The notes beneath the pieces are model-generated. The model did not search any database, had not been told where the DNA came from, and was given only the letters and a program-made list of their open reading frames with translations. From Paracoccaceae bacterium (GTDB taxonomy: Bacteria; Pseudomonadota; Alphaproteobacteria; Rhodobacterales; Rhodobacteraceae), in NCBI GenBank assembly GCA_017510335.1, contig JAFWNM010000033.1, positions 22,868 through 86,867 on the forward strand: a stretch of DNA of 64,000 nt, written 5' to 3'. Of the stretch, positions 51,960-60,685 are shown piece after piece; positions within the stretch are counted from its first letter, which is position 1, and each line of letters opens with the position of its first letter. Both the position numbers and the translations under genes were made by a program.

Positions 51960-52718
51960 ATGCGCCCGACAGTTGAAAGCCCTATTCGTCGGCATCTCGA
52001 CCTGAAGATACCAACAGAATTCATTTCATCCTTGCCCACGGGGGTGGCCAAACAATCTGTCGAGATTCTGGGACAGAGGATCACAAATGATGTGTATCCC
52101 CCTGATGAGGTCATGCCGAACGAAGAAGAACTGGCAGACTCCCTCGGGGTTAGTCGGGCCACTGTGCGCGACGCTGTGAAAGTGCTGTCAGGAAAAGGCC
52201 TGGTGCGCACTGCGCGGCGCTATGGCACACGGGTCCGGCCCGTCGAGGAATGGAATTTTCTGGACGGGGATGTGGTGTCCTGGCACGATCCTTCGCACCC
52301 GCGGATCAAACGGATATTCGCGGAAACAACCGAACTTCGCACTGTGATTGAACCGGCAGCTGCAGCGCTTGCCGCCCAACGGGGGACAGACGAACAGGTG
52401 AAAACCCTGCTGGCGGCAGCATATGCCATTCATCCGGGTGAAGTGGATGTTGAAACCTTGTTCGCGGCCGACTGCCAGTTCCACGTCACATTGCTTGACA
52501 TGACCAGAAACAACGTCATGCGCCAGCTGCGCCAGATCATCTTGACCATGCTGCGGGTGTCTTATGAATTCGGGGTGGTCAATCCTGACAACGAAAAGGT
52601 CAGCCGCGAAGGGCATATCGCTGTGGCCGATGCAATCGCCGCCCGCGATCACGAAGCGGCCCGCAGGGCAATGTTCGACATGCTGGAACTGAACCGCGCA
52701 ATTGCGAAAGATTATTAG
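51960..52718 (+). CDS. FadR/GntR-family transcriptional regulator
   Basis: A 252-residue regulator. The winged helix is in LPTGVAKQSVEILGQRI and LADSLGVSRATVRDAVKVL (about 45-80). The C-terminal FCD domain (about 120-245) has the metal-binding residues in TELRTVIEPAAA, FHVTLLDMT and HIAVADAIAARDHEAA. I use ATG 51960; a TTG at 51951 is an alternative but is only 2 bases from GGAG. It probably controls TRAP 3 and the dehydratase. A RIME-like repeat begins right after its stop. Confidence 0.87.
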   Translation: MRPTVESPIRRHLDLKIPTEFISSLPTGVAKQSVEILGQRITNDVYPPDEVMPNEEELADSLGVSRATVRDAVKVLSGKGLVRTARRYGTRVRPVEEWNFLDGDVVSWHDPSHPRIKRIFAETTELRTVIEPAAAALAAQRGTDEQVKTLLAAAYAIHPGEVDVETLFAADCQFHVTLLDMTRNNVMRQLRQIILTMLRVSYEFGVVNPDNEKVSREGHIAVADAIAARDHEAARRAMFDMLELNRAIAKDY

Positions 52719-52719
52719 G

Positions 52720-52822
52720 GCATGTTGCTTAAAAGTGGGAACCGGTTTTGAGCTTCTCGAACATGCAAAATCAAAAAATTAGAGTATGTCGCGTGAATAC
52801 GAATGAATGCGACATACTCTAG
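52720..52822. repeat. RIME-like palindromic element, copy A
   Basis: Two stem-loops in tandem. The first (52720-52766) begins GCATGTT and ends AACATGC around a core GTGGGAACCGGTTTTGAG. The second is a perfect 12-bp inverted repeat, AGAGTATGTCGC (52781-52792) and GCGACATACTCT (52809-52820). The core matches copy B at 62098-62198 along most of its length. The AACCGGTTTT core strongly resembles the RIME intergenic mosaic elements of rhizobia. It abuts the stop codon of the GntR gene. Confidence 0.8.
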
Positions 52823-53035
52823 GGCAGTGGGCGATCATCAAACCCCTCTGCCTTGGCGAACAAACCGGCCCCGGTCAGACCGGACGCGGCCCGCGCTGCG
52901 CATGGAAGCGGTCTTGTGGATTGTTCGGACAGACGTGAAGCAGCATATTGCGGTCCTGCAATCACGCCCGAAGGGTGCCCGGAACTAGGATTTTCCGTTC
53001 ATGTGCCGCCATTCTTTCGGACCGACCAGCCGGGC
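52816..53035 (+). pseudogene. remnant of an IS5-family (IS1031-group) transposase
   Basis: Three frames in turn carry pieces of an IS5-type transposase N-terminus. LGQWAIIKPLCLGEQTGPG runs from 52819 in one frame, MEAVLWIVRT from 52902 in the next, and PELGFSVHVPPFFRT from about 52979 in the third. The order and motifs (QWAIIKPLCLG, GPGQTGR, MEAVLWIVRTG-like) match the IS1031 group. At least two frameshifts and no catalytic DDE region remain. No intact terminal repeats could be assigned. The rest of the 52719-53173 gap holds copy A and a 9-bp inverted repeat but no gene. Confidence 0.75.
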
Positions 53036-53082
53036 GAAGAATCGTGCACTGCTGGGCAGAACCTGTCGTTAAGCGCCAGCCA

Positions 53083-53113
53083 TTACAAACCCGTTTCATA
53101 AGGCGGTTTGTAA
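53083..53113. promoter_or_regulatory. inverted repeat downstream of tRNA-Val
   Basis: TTACAAACC (53083-53091) and GGTTTGTAA (53105-53113) form a perfect 9-bp stem with a 13-base loop. It lies 60 bases past the 3' end of the minus-strand tRNA. It may help end or process that transcript; no T-run follows. Confidence 0.4.
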
Positions 53114-53173
53114 CAGACGAACGGAATACCCCCCAACGAAACAAGGCAAAACTTGTGTGTGTTGGGAAGTATA

Positions 53174-53248
53174 TGGTGGGCGATAACGGATTTGAACCGC
53201 TGACATCTTCGATGTGAACGAAGCGCTCTACCGCTGAGCTAATCGCCC
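53174..53248 (-). tRNA. tRNA-Val (anticodon CAC)
   Basis: A 75-base cloverleaf. The acceptor stem GGGCGAT pairs with ATCGCCC, the D-arm is GCTC...GAGC, the anticodon stem is CTTCG/CGAAG around loop TTCACAT (anticodon CAC), and the T-arm holds TTCAAAT. CCA is encoded at the 3' end. It lies just downstream of lon on the same strand, beyond the lon terminator. Confidence 0.95.
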
Positions 53249-53314
53249 CCGTTTTGGTGCTTTACCCGCTGGGCGTGATCTTCGCAAGAGGGTGCGGACA
53301 GGCAAAACCATAGA

Positions 53315-53347
53315 AAAAGTCGCCCCGCTGGGCACGGGGCGACTTTT
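53315..53347 (-). terminator. rho-independent terminator after lon
   Basis: AAAAGTCGCCCCG (53315-53327) pairs perfectly with CGGGGCGACTTTT (53335-53347), a 13-bp stem with a 7-base loop. Read on the minus strand it ends in CTTTTTCT. It lies 20 bases after the lon stop and before the tRNA. Confidence 0.9.
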
Positions 53348-53367
53348 CTGACTTACAGTGGTGCGCG

Positions 53368-55773
53368 TCAATGTGCGGCGCGCGGCTTGTCTTCTGGTGC
53401 CGGGCTTGCCAGTCGGGCCAGACGCGCGGCTTCATCCGCTTCTTCATCCCATTCCACAGCGCTGGGTTGCGACACAAGCGCGTGGCGCAACACATCGCGC
53501 ACATTCACGACTGGAATGATGGTCAGCCCTTCTTTGACATTGTCGGGAATCTCACTCAGATCCTTGACGTTTTCCTGCGGAATAAGAACGGTCGTGATTC
53601 CCCCGCGCAAGGCCGCAAGCAGCTTTTCCTTCAGCCCGCCAATCGCCAGCACATTCCCGCGCAACGTGACCTCGCCCGTCATGGCAATGTCGCGGCGCAC
53701 CGGAATTTGCGTCAGCACCGAAACAATGGACGTCACCATCGCAATGCCGGCACTTGGCCCGTCCTTGGGGGTTGCCCCTTCGGGGACGTGCACATGAATG
53801 TCCAGCGCGTCAAAACGTGGCGGCTTCACACCAATTTCCGGCGCAATTGAGCGCACGAAAGAATTTGCCGCGTCAATCGACTCCTTCATCACGTCGCCCA
53901 GTTTGCCGGTGGTTTTCATGCGGCCCTTGCCCGGCAGGCGCAGTGCTTCGATTTGCAGCAAATCGCCGCCGACTTGCGTCCATGCAAGGCCGGTAACAAC
54001 ACCGATCTGGTCTTCCTTTTCGGCCAGACCAAACCGGAAGCGCGACACACCCAAAAAGTCCGCAAGATTGTCACGTGCAACAATCACCTTGTCGGTTTCC
54101 TTCTTGATGATCTTCGTCACCGCCTTGCGCGCGATCTTGTTCAATTCGCGTTCAAGGTTCCGCACGCCCGCTTCACGGGTATAGCGGCGGATGATTTCGG
54201 TAATCGCGCTGTCCGAAATCGTCATTTCACCGCGGCGCAAGCCATGGTTCTTAACCGATTTGGGCAACAGGTGACGCCGCGCGATTTCCAGCTTTTCATC
54301 CTCGGTGTAGCCCGACAGCGGAATCACTTCCATCCGGTCCAGCAGCGGGCCGGGCATGTTATAGCTGTTGGCCGTGGTCAGGAACATGACGTTGGACAGG
54401 TCATATTCCACTTCCAGATAATGATCCACGAAGGTGGAGTTCTGTTCAGGGTCCAGCACCTCCAGCATGGCGCTGGCGGGGTCACCGCGGAAATCCTGCC
54501 CCATCTTGTCAATCTCATCCAGCAGGATAAGGGGGTTTGTCGTCTTGGCCTTTTTCAGGGCCTGAATGATCTTGCCGGGCATGGACCCGATATAGGTGCG
54601 CCGATGCCCGCGAATTTCAGATTCGTCGCGCACCCCACCCAGCGAGATGCGAATGAATTCGCGCCCCGTTGCCTTCGCAACCGACCGGCCAAGGCTGGTT
54701 TTCCCCACACCCGGCGGGCCGACAAGGCACATGATCGGCCCCTTCAGCTTGGCTGAGCGTGCCTGAACGGCCAGATACTCGACAATGCGTTCCTTGACCT
54801 TGTCCAGACTGTAATGATCCTGGTCCAGCACGTCTTGCGCGCGCCCAAGGTCTTTTTTCACGCGGCTTTTGGTGCCCCATGGAATGGCCAGCATCCAGTC
54901 CAGATAATTGCGCACCACAGTCGCTTCGGCAGACATGGGCGACATGTTCTTCAGCTTCTTGACTTCCGCTTCGGCCTTGGTGCGGGCTTCCTTGGACAGT
55001 TTGGTTGCGGCAATGCGCTGTTCCAGTTCGGCCACTTCATTCTGGCCATCCTCGCCCTCGCCCAGTTCCTTCTGAATGGCCTTCATCTGCTCATTCAGAT
55101 AGTATTCGCGCTGGGTGCGTTCCATCTGGCTTTTAACGCGGGTCTTGATCTTGCGTTCCACCTGAAGGACGGACAATTCCCCCTGCATCAGGCCATAAAT
55201 TTCCTCCAGACGCGCGGAAATGTCCTGCTTTTCCAGCAGCGCCTGTTTCTGTTGAACAGTTGCGCCCAAATGCCCGGCTGCCAGATCAGCAAGTGTTGCA
55301 GCGTCGGTCGCTTCGGCAATGGCCGCCTGCGCTTCGTCAGGGATGTTCTTGCGCACCTTGGCATAGCGTTCAAATTCGCCCTGAACCGACCGCATGAAGG
55401 CTTTTGTGGTGGCGCTATCCCCGGCTGTGTCAGGCACGGGCTGCGCGACGGCTTCAAAATAGGCGTCATTGTCCACGAATTCCGAAATCGCCACACGCGC
55501 GCGCCCTTCGACCAGCACCTTGACTGTGCCATCGGGCAATTTCAGCAACTGCAGCACACTCGACAGGACGCCAACACGAAAAATATCGTCAGCGCCCGGG
55601 TCTTCTTGTGTATGATCCTTCTGCGAGACAAGCAGAATTTGCTTGTCATCAGCCATTACAGCTTCCAACGCACGCACGGATTTTTCGCGCCCCACAAAAA
55701 GCGGGACAATCATGTGGGGAAAAACCACCATGTCGCGCAGTGGCAGAACCGGAAAACTGCTGTGTTCACTCAT
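53368..55773 (-). CDS. lon: ATP-dependent protease Lon
   Basis: An 801-residue LonA protease that degrades misfolded and regulatory proteins in the cytosol. The N-terminal substrate-binding domain has FPVLPLRDMVVFPHMIVPL. The AAA+ module has Walker A GPPGVGKT (352-359) and Walker B LILLDEIDKMG. The protease domain has catalytic Ser674 in KDGPSAG and Lys715 in GGLKEK. The ATG at 55773 follows AAGGA by 7 bases. Heat-shock control is usual. A strong terminator follows. Confidence 0.97.
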   Translation of the reverse strand: MSEHSSFPVLPLRDMVVFPHMIVPLFVGREKSVRALEAVMADDKQILLVSQKDHTQEDPGADDIFRVGVLSSVLQLLKLPDGTVKVLVEGRARVAISEFVDNDAYFEAVAQPVPDTAGDSATTKAFMRSVQGEFERYAKVRKNIPDEAQAAIAEATDAATLADLAAGHLGATVQQKQALLEKQDISARLEEIYGLMQGELSVLQVERKIKTRVKSQMERTQREYYLNEQMKAIQKELGEGEDGQNEVAELEQRIAATKLSKEARTKAEAEVKKLKNMSPMSAEATVVRNYLDWMLAIPWGTKSRVKKDLGRAQDVLDQDHYSLDKVKERIVEYLAVQARSAKLKGPIMCLVGPPGVGKTSLGRSVAKATGREFIRISLGGVRDESEIRGHRRTYIGSMPGKIIQALKKAKTTNPLILLDEIDKMGQDFRGDPASAMLEVLDPEQNSTFVDHYLEVEYDLSNVMFLTTANSYNMPGPLLDRMEVIPLSGYTEDEKLEIARRHLLPKSVKNHGLRRGEMTISDSAITEIIRRYTREAGVRNLERELNKIARKAVTKIIKKETDKVIVARDNLADFLGVSRFRFGLAEKEDQIGVVTGLAWTQVGGDLLQIEALRLPGKGRMKTTGKLGDVMKESIDAANSFVRSIAPEIGVKPPRFDALDIHVHVPEGATPKDGPSAGIAMVTSIVSVLTQIPVRRDIAMTGEVTLRGNVLAIGGLKEKLLAALRGGITTVLIPQENVKDLSEIPDNVKEGLTIIPVVNVRDVLRHALVSQPSAVEWDEEADEAARLARLASPAPEDKPRAAH

Positions 55774-56114
55774 GACCAAATCCTTTATTCAGGTGGTGTT
55801 CGCAACACCTTCCACCCTCAAATAAGGGTTGGTATCGGGGTATTTCAACCTAACGCCTGCGAATTACCATCACAATCGGAATACTTCGGCAAAACGCGTA
55901 AATGCGGGCATGTTTCTGGCAGAACCATGACGAAAGCCAGCGTCGGCGTGCCTGAACGGGAAAGGGCCGCGGATGAACCGCGGCCCCACTCACCCATATG
56001 CCCTTCACAGCACCGGAAGAAATAAGACCGGCCATCCTGACCAGCACCCCCATTTATCCAGTTCCGTGCAGCAGGATCAAGCGAACAAAGCTTCAAATTT
56101 GAATGAACCGCCCC
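55774..56114. other. intergenic region upstream of lon
   Basis: A 341-base gap with no gene. In the lon leader (minus strand) a perfect GGTGTT-CGC-AACACC hairpin lies at 55795-55809. A GTTGAAA element (55843-55849) is followed after 14 bases by CCCTTATT (55821-55828), a loose match to a sigma-32 type promoter for lon. The far end holds the hairpin listed as the terminator of the DUF2853 gene. Confidence 0.35.
55964..55986 (-). terminator. hairpin terminator downstream of the DUF2853 gene
   Basis: GGGCCGCGG (55964-55972) pairs perfectly with CCGCGGCCC (55978-55986), 9 bp with a 5-base loop. Read on the minus strand it is followed by TTT and then C-rich sequence, so termination may be imperfect. 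It lies about 130 bases past the stop of the small gene. Confidence 0.55.
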
Positions 56115-56456
56115 TCAGGCGTAGATGTCTTCCTTGCCGAAATGTTTGGTCAGAAGGTAGTAAATCACCGCGCGATACTTGTTGCGCTCTGACCGGCCGT
56201 ATTGTTCGATCACCGCATCAAGCGTGGTGTTCAGTTCTGGCCCATCAGGCAGGCCAAGTTTCTTGACCAGGAATGCCCTGCGCACAGTATCAAGTTCATG
56301 CTGCTGTGTGGCGGCAACTGTGCTGGCATCTGCATTATAGATGGATGGGCCACATGCGATCGTCACTTTGCGCAACAGGTCCATATCTGGGGTTACCCCG
56401 CATTTTTCCCGTAAATCCGACGCATAGCGTTCAATCAAATCATCCCGGCGTCCCAT
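56115..56456 (-). CDS. DUF2853 family protein
   Basis: A 113-residue soluble, helical protein. The start RRDDLIERYASDLREKCG and the end KYRAVIYYLLTKHFGKEDIY are the conserved ends of the DUF2853 family. GDP...LDAVIEQYGRSERNKYR lies between them. The family has no assigned function that I know of. It stands alone between lon and a lytic transglycosylase. Confidence 0.75.
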   Translation of the reverse strand: MGRRDDLIERYASDLREKCGVTPDMDLLRKVTIACGPSIYNADASTVAATQQHELDTVRRAFLVKKLGLPDGPELNTTLDAVIEQYGRSERNKYRAVIYYLLTKHFGKEDIYA

Positions 56457-56567
56457 GGCGTCACTCCTTCACCTTTTGCAATCATACATGTCTGCGCGAA
56501 CTTCGCACAGGCATGAAGATTGCAGGAAAAGCCGCGCAAAACCAACAAGTGTTTGCGCAGGGGCGCG

Positions 56568-57746
56568 TCATAACATGCGCAACAATTGCGGGGTTGGCCA
56601 ACCATCGGCGGGCAGGCCAAGCTGCGCCTGTATGTCCTGAACTGCGGCGCGGGTGTTCGCCCCCAGAATGCCGTCAATGCCCCCCACATCAAACCCGCGC
56701 TGCGCCAGTTTCTGCTGTAGCTGGCGCATCTGGTCCTGATCAAGGCCCTGTTCGGGGTTCCCTGCCTGATAGACCGGCGCGCCGGTCAGGCGCGTGGCGA
56801 AATAGGCGGCTGTCGTGATATAGATGAAACTTTGGTTCCATTCAAACAGCGTGTTGAAATTGGCAAACACCATGAAGGCCGGCCCGCGATGCCCTTGTGG
56901 CAGGATAATGGACGCGCGCATATTCCCCGATGGCAAGTTGCCATGCGTAGGGCGCACGCCCAGTTGTTGCCACTGGCTGACGGTCAGTTCAGTGCGCAAG
57001 CCCGTCTGCGTCAGGTCCAGCCCGCCTGGCAGGGCAACTTCATGCATCCACGGCTCGTTTGCCCGCCAACCTTTGGCGCGCAGCATGGATGCCGCCGACA
57101 AAATGGAATCCGGCACGGAATTCTGCAAATCGATGCGCCCATCCCCGTCACCATCAACGGCGTGGTTAATGATGTCAGACGGCAGTTTCTGCACCATGCC
57201 AATTTCGCCCGCCCATGCGCCGCGCGTGCGCGCGGGGTCCAGCATGCCACGGCGATACATTTCAATCGCGGAAAACACTTGCGGGCGGAACAATTCGGGG
57301 CGGCGGCAATCATGCGCCAGCGTGACAAGCGCATTCACCGTGTTGAAATCGCCCTGAACCGCGCCGAAATCCGTCTCGAACGCCCAGAAGGCCAGCAAAA
57401 TACCCGGCGGCACCCCATAGTTTTGTTGCGCTGCCGCAAACACGCTGGCGTAGCGGTCCGCATTGGCCCGCCCCGCATTCATGCGGTTTTGCGAAATCAG
57501 CGCGCGCGAAAAATCCAGAAACGGGCGCTGGAAAATGCCCTGCCGCCGGTCCGCATTCAGAACCGATTGTTCCTGCCGGACATTGGCAAAGAAATTCTCG
57601 ATCAAGGCGCGGTCATGTCCGCGCGTCGCGGCTTCTGTTTTCAGGCCCTCGACAAAAGACCCGAAAGTGCCGCCGCAGGTTTGCCCCTGCGCATGTGTCG
57701 CAAGACCAAGGGAAAGAACCGTTACCAAAACCGATAGACTACGCAT
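56568..57746 (-). CDS. lytic murein transglycosylase (MltB type) with PG-binding domain
   Basis: A 392-residue exported enzyme. A signal peptide (residues 1-22, ending THAQG) is followed by the SLT-like domain with the catalytic Glu in AFWAFETDFGAVQG. MRRGMLDPARTRGAWAGEIG and DGDGRIDLQNSV are family motifs. The C-terminal 60 residues are a peptidoglycan-binding type 1 domain (LAQRGFDVGGIDGILGANTR). It cleaves glycan strands to anhydro-muropeptides. GGGGGC precedes the ATG. Confidence 0.88.
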   Translation of the reverse strand: MRSLSVLVTVLSLGLATHAQGQTCGGTFGSFVEGLKTEAATRGHDRALIENFFANVRQEQSVLNADRRQGIFQRPFLDFSRALISQNRMNAGRANADRYASVFAAAQQNYGVPPGILLAFWAFETDFGAVQGDFNTVNALVTLAHDCRRPELFRPQVFSAIEMYRRGMLDPARTRGAWAGEIGMVQKLPSDIINHAVDGDGDGRIDLQNSVPDSILSAASMLRAKGWRANEPWMHEVALPGGLDLTQTGLRTELTVSQWQQLGVRPTHGNLPSGNMRASIILPQGHRGPAFMVFANFNTLFEWNQSFIYITTAAYFATRLTGAPVYQAGNPEQGLDQDQMRQLQQKLAQRGFDVGGIDGILGANTRAAVQDIQAQLGLPADGWPTPQLLRML

Positions 57747-57819
57747 AGCGCCCCCAAATAAAAATTTGCCCCACGTTAACGCAGGACAAATTCCATGGGA
57801 AACGCTTTTCTTGATCGCG

Positions 57820-58800
57820 TCAAAGGCTGTCGCGCCCATGTGGCGCAGCGAAGTCAAGATCCGGGTTGATAGGGATAATCCGGTTCGGGTTTATCGTATC
57901 ATGGCTGTAATGGTAGTGGCGCACGATATGGTCGAAATTCACTGTTTCCGCCACGCCCGCATGTTGGAACAGGTCGCGCGTATAGGCCCAAAGTGCGGGG
58001 TAATCCACAATGCGGCGACGGTTGCATTTGAAATGCAGGTGATACACCTTGTCAAACCGCACCAATGTTGTGAACAGGCGCCAGTCGGCTTCTGTCAGGG
58101 TGTCGCCCATCAGATAGCGCTGCCCCTGCAAGCGGTCTTCCAGCCAGTCGAGCGAGTCAAACAGCGGCACCACCGCCGCATCATAGGCGTCCTGCGTGGT
58201 GGCAAAACCGGATTTGTAGACGCCGTTGTTCACAGTGTCATAGATGCGGTCATTCACAGCATCAATCTGGGCGCGCAGCGCTTCGGGGTAATAGTCATCG
58301 GTGTTGCCCGTCAGCCCGTCAAAGGCCGAATTGAACATGCGGATAATCTCGGCGGATTCGTTCGATACAATCGTGCCGCGTTCCTTGTCCCACAGCACAG
58401 GCACTGTCACACGGCCCGAAATCTTCGGGTCGGCTTGGGTATAGACATCCCGCATGAACTTGTGCCCGAACAGCCGGTCCCCCGTTGCACCGTCAAAATC
58501 ATTTGCGAAGGTCCAACCGTCATCCAGCATCTCAGGGTGAACCGCCGACACGTCGATCAGCCCTTCCAGCCCCTTCAGCTTGCGGAAAATCAGGGTGCGG
58601 TGCGCCCATGGGCACGCATAGGACACATACAGATGATAGCGCCCTGCTTCGGCCTTGAAACCGCCTTCGCCGGACGGGCCTGCGCTGCCATCCGCTGTGA
58701 CCCAGTTGCGAAACCGTGACGTGTCGCGTTTGAACGCACCGCCGGTTTTGCTGGTGTCATACCATTCGCTTGACCATTCGCCGTCAATCAATCGGCCCAT
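57820..58800 (-). CDS. glutathionyl-hydroquinone reductase (Xi-class GST)
   Basis: A 326-residue glutathione transferase of the YqjG/PcpF/Ecm4 group. The catalytic cysteine is in YACPWAHRTLIF near residue 60. The VTVPVLWDKERGTIVSNES segment contacts glutathione, and the C-terminal helical domain begins at about 170. It reduces glutathionyl-quinones formed in aromatic or quinone stress. The ATG at 58800 follows GGAGGG. It may support the aromatic catabolism encoded earlier, but it is common as a housekeeping gene. Confidence 0.9.
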   Translation of the reverse strand: MGRLIDGEWSSEWYDTSKTGGAFKRDTSRFRNWVTADGSAGPSGEGGFKAEAGRYHLYVSYACPWAHRTLIFRKLKGLEGLIDVSAVHPEMLDDGWTFANDFDGATGDRLFGHKFMRDVYTQADPKISGRVTVPVLWDKERGTIVSNESAEIIRMFNSAFDGLTGNTDDYYPEALRAQIDAVNDRIYDTVNNGVYKSGFATTQDAYDAAVVPLFDSLDWLEDRLQGQRYLMGDTLTEADWRLFTTLVRFDKVYHLHFKCNRRRIVDYPALWAYTRDLFQHAGVAETVNFDHIVRHYHYSHDTINPNRIIPINPDLDFAAPHGRDSL

Positions 58801-58889
58801 CTTGAAACCCTCCATTTGCTTGACTGGGTATATGGGCCGGGGGTGGGGGCGGGGCAATCTGCATTCCCGCACGCCCCCTGTGCACGGGG

Positions 58890-60062
58890 CTATTGCAGGT
58901 CGCTGAACGCGGCCTGCAAACGCGCCTCCGCCTGTTCGATCACTGATCGCGGCGCCCCAAGGTTAAAGCGCAGATACGGCGTGCCACCTGTGCCGAATGT
59001 CGGCCCGTGATTGGCGGCAATCTGCGCGCCCTGTTCCACGCGGGCCGTAAATTCATGCGGCTCCATCCCGGTGCCGGAAAAATCCACCCACGCCAGATAG
59101 GTGGATTGCAGCGCCATGGACCGCACACCGGGAATGGCATTCACCCCCGCATCGAACACTTGCCGGTTGCCATCCAGATAGGTGCACAGCGCGTCGACCC
59201 ATTGCGCCCCCGCTGGTGAATAGGCCGCCGTCACAGCATGCAACCCGAAGGAATTGGGCGAAATGCCCATCGCGGCCATGGTCGTAGCAAACTGCCCGCG
59301 CAATTTCTCATCTGAAATGATGACATTCCCGCAATGCGTGCCCGCAAGGTTGAATGTCTTGGAAGCGGCTGTCAGCATAACCAAACGGTCTGCGCAGTCC
59401 GGGGCTGCCACTGGCATGGGAACATGCGTGGCACCGGGCATGACCAGATCGTGGTGAATTTCATCCGACACCAGAATCAGGTCATGACGCGCGCAAAATG
59501 CCGCCACATCGCGCAATTCCTGCGCCGTCCAGACACGCCCGCCGGGGTTATGCGGCGAACACAGGATCAGCATGCGTTCCTGCCCTGTCATCTGGGCATC
59601 GGCGGCGTCGAAATCCATTTCATAGGTGCCATCGTTCAACGCCAGCGGGCATTCCACGACCTTGCGCCCAGCGGCATGAATGGTGCGCGCAAACGCATGA
59701 TAGACCGGCGTGAACAGCACCACACCGTCACCGGGCTGTGTCCATGTATGCAGGCACAGGCCCACCGCATTCACCAGCCCGTGTGTGGTGAAAATATGGG
59801 CAGGGTCCACTTGCCAGCCATGGCGGTTTGCCATCCACCAGCAAATTGCGGCGCGATAGGCATCATCATCCCCGAAATAGCCATACACCCCATGGTCCAC
59901 CGCCTGTTGCAGCGCGTCTTGCACACAAACAGGCGGGCGAAAGTCCATATCGGCCACCCACATGGAAATTCCGGTATCAGGGGACACGCCGTAACGGTCC
60001 TGCATCATGTCCCATTTCATGGAATGGGTGCCGCGCCGGTCGATGATCTGGTCAAAATTCAT
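58890..60062 (-). CDS. PatB/MalY-type aminotransferase (putative C-S lyase)
   Basis: A 390-residue PLP enzyme of fold type I. The PLP lysine is in TAASKTFNLAG, and ADMDFRPP, LCSPHNPGGRVW and DEIHHDLVMPG are PatB signatures. Members act as cystathionine beta-lyases or other C-S lyases. The ATG at 60062 follows GGAGG. It is divergent from the deformylase genes. Confidence 0.87.
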   Translation of the reverse strand: MNFDQIIDRRGTHSMKWDMMQDRYGVSPDTGISMWVADMDFRPPVCVQDALQQAVDHGVYGYFGDDDAYRAAICWWMANRHGWQVDPAHIFTTHGLVNAVGLCLHTWTQPGDGVVLFTPVYHAFARTIHAAGRKVVECPLALNDGTYEMDFDAADAQMTGQERMLILCSPHNPGGRVWTAQELRDVAAFCARHDLILVSDEIHHDLVMPGATHVPMPVAAPDCADRLVMLTAASKTFNLAGTHCGNVIISDEKLRGQFATTMAAMGISPNSFGLHAVTAAYSPAGAQWVDALCTYLDGNRQVFDAGVNAIPGVRSMALQSTYLAWVDFSGTGMEPHEFTARVEQGAQIAANHGPTFGTGGTPYLRFNLGAPRSVIEQAEARLQAAFSDLQ

Positions 60063-60163
60063 GGGTGCCTCCGGTTTTGGACCAAGCTGGCCTGTGCGCC
60101 CCTGCGCTGCAAGCGGAAAATGCCCCATTGAACAGGCGTGTGGCATGCCTTAAATCGCAAATC

Positions 60164-60685
60164 ATGACCCTGCGCCCGATCCTGATACACCCCGACCCGC
60201 GGCTGAAAAAGCCTTGCACCCCGATTGACGGGATAACCCCTGACATTGGCAAGCTGGCCGAAGACATGCTGCAAACCATGTATGATGCGCCCGGTGTTGG
60301 ACTGGCCGCGCCGCAAATTGGCGTGCTGCAACGCATGTTCGTCATGGATTGCGTCAAGGAAGACGGCGAAAGCCCCCGCCCCATGGTGCTGATCAACCCC
60401 GAAATCATCGGCACATCCGAGGACATGAACACCTATGAAGAAGGGTGCCTGTCCATTCCCGAACAATACGCCGAAGTCACCCGCCCGGCGCGCGTGACCA
60501 TGCGCTGGATGGGCCTTGACGGGAAACTGCACGAAGATGAATTCGCGGGGCTTTGGGCCACATGCGCACAGCATGAACTGGACCACCTGAACGGCAAGCT
60601 GTTCATCGACCATCTGGGTGCCATCAAACGCCAGATGATCACGCGCAAGATGGTCAAGTTCAAACGCGAACAGGCCCGTGGATGA
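60164..60685 (+). CDS. def: peptide deformylase
   Basis: A 173-residue enzyme that removes the formyl group from new proteins. Motif 1 GVGLAAPQ (44-51), motif 2 EGCLS (Cys95) and motif 3 QHELDH (His137, Glu138, His141) are complete, so it should be active with iron or a similar metal. The ATG at 60164 has no clear ribosome-binding site. Its last 4 bases overlap the next gene, which encodes an inactive-looking homologue. Confidence 0.95.
   Translation: MTLRPILIHPDPRLKKPCTPIDGITPDIGKLAEDMLQTMYDAPGVGLAAPQIGVLQRMFVMDCVKEDGESPRPMVLINPEIIGTSEDMNTYEEGCLSIPEQYAEVTRPARVTMRWMGLDGKLHEDEFAGLWATCAQHELDHLNGKLFIDHLGAIKRQMITRKMVKFKREQARG

Noticed and set aside
52853..53101. 82-codon open frame between the GntR regulator and tRNA-Val
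   Set aside because: It is one frame of the decayed IS5-type transposase; neighbouring motifs are in other frames, so it is not an intact gene.
53083..53248. Genomic-island attachment site at tRNA-Val
   Set aside because: No integrase gene and no repeat of the tRNA 3' end was seen nearby; the decayed IS alone does not support an island boundary.
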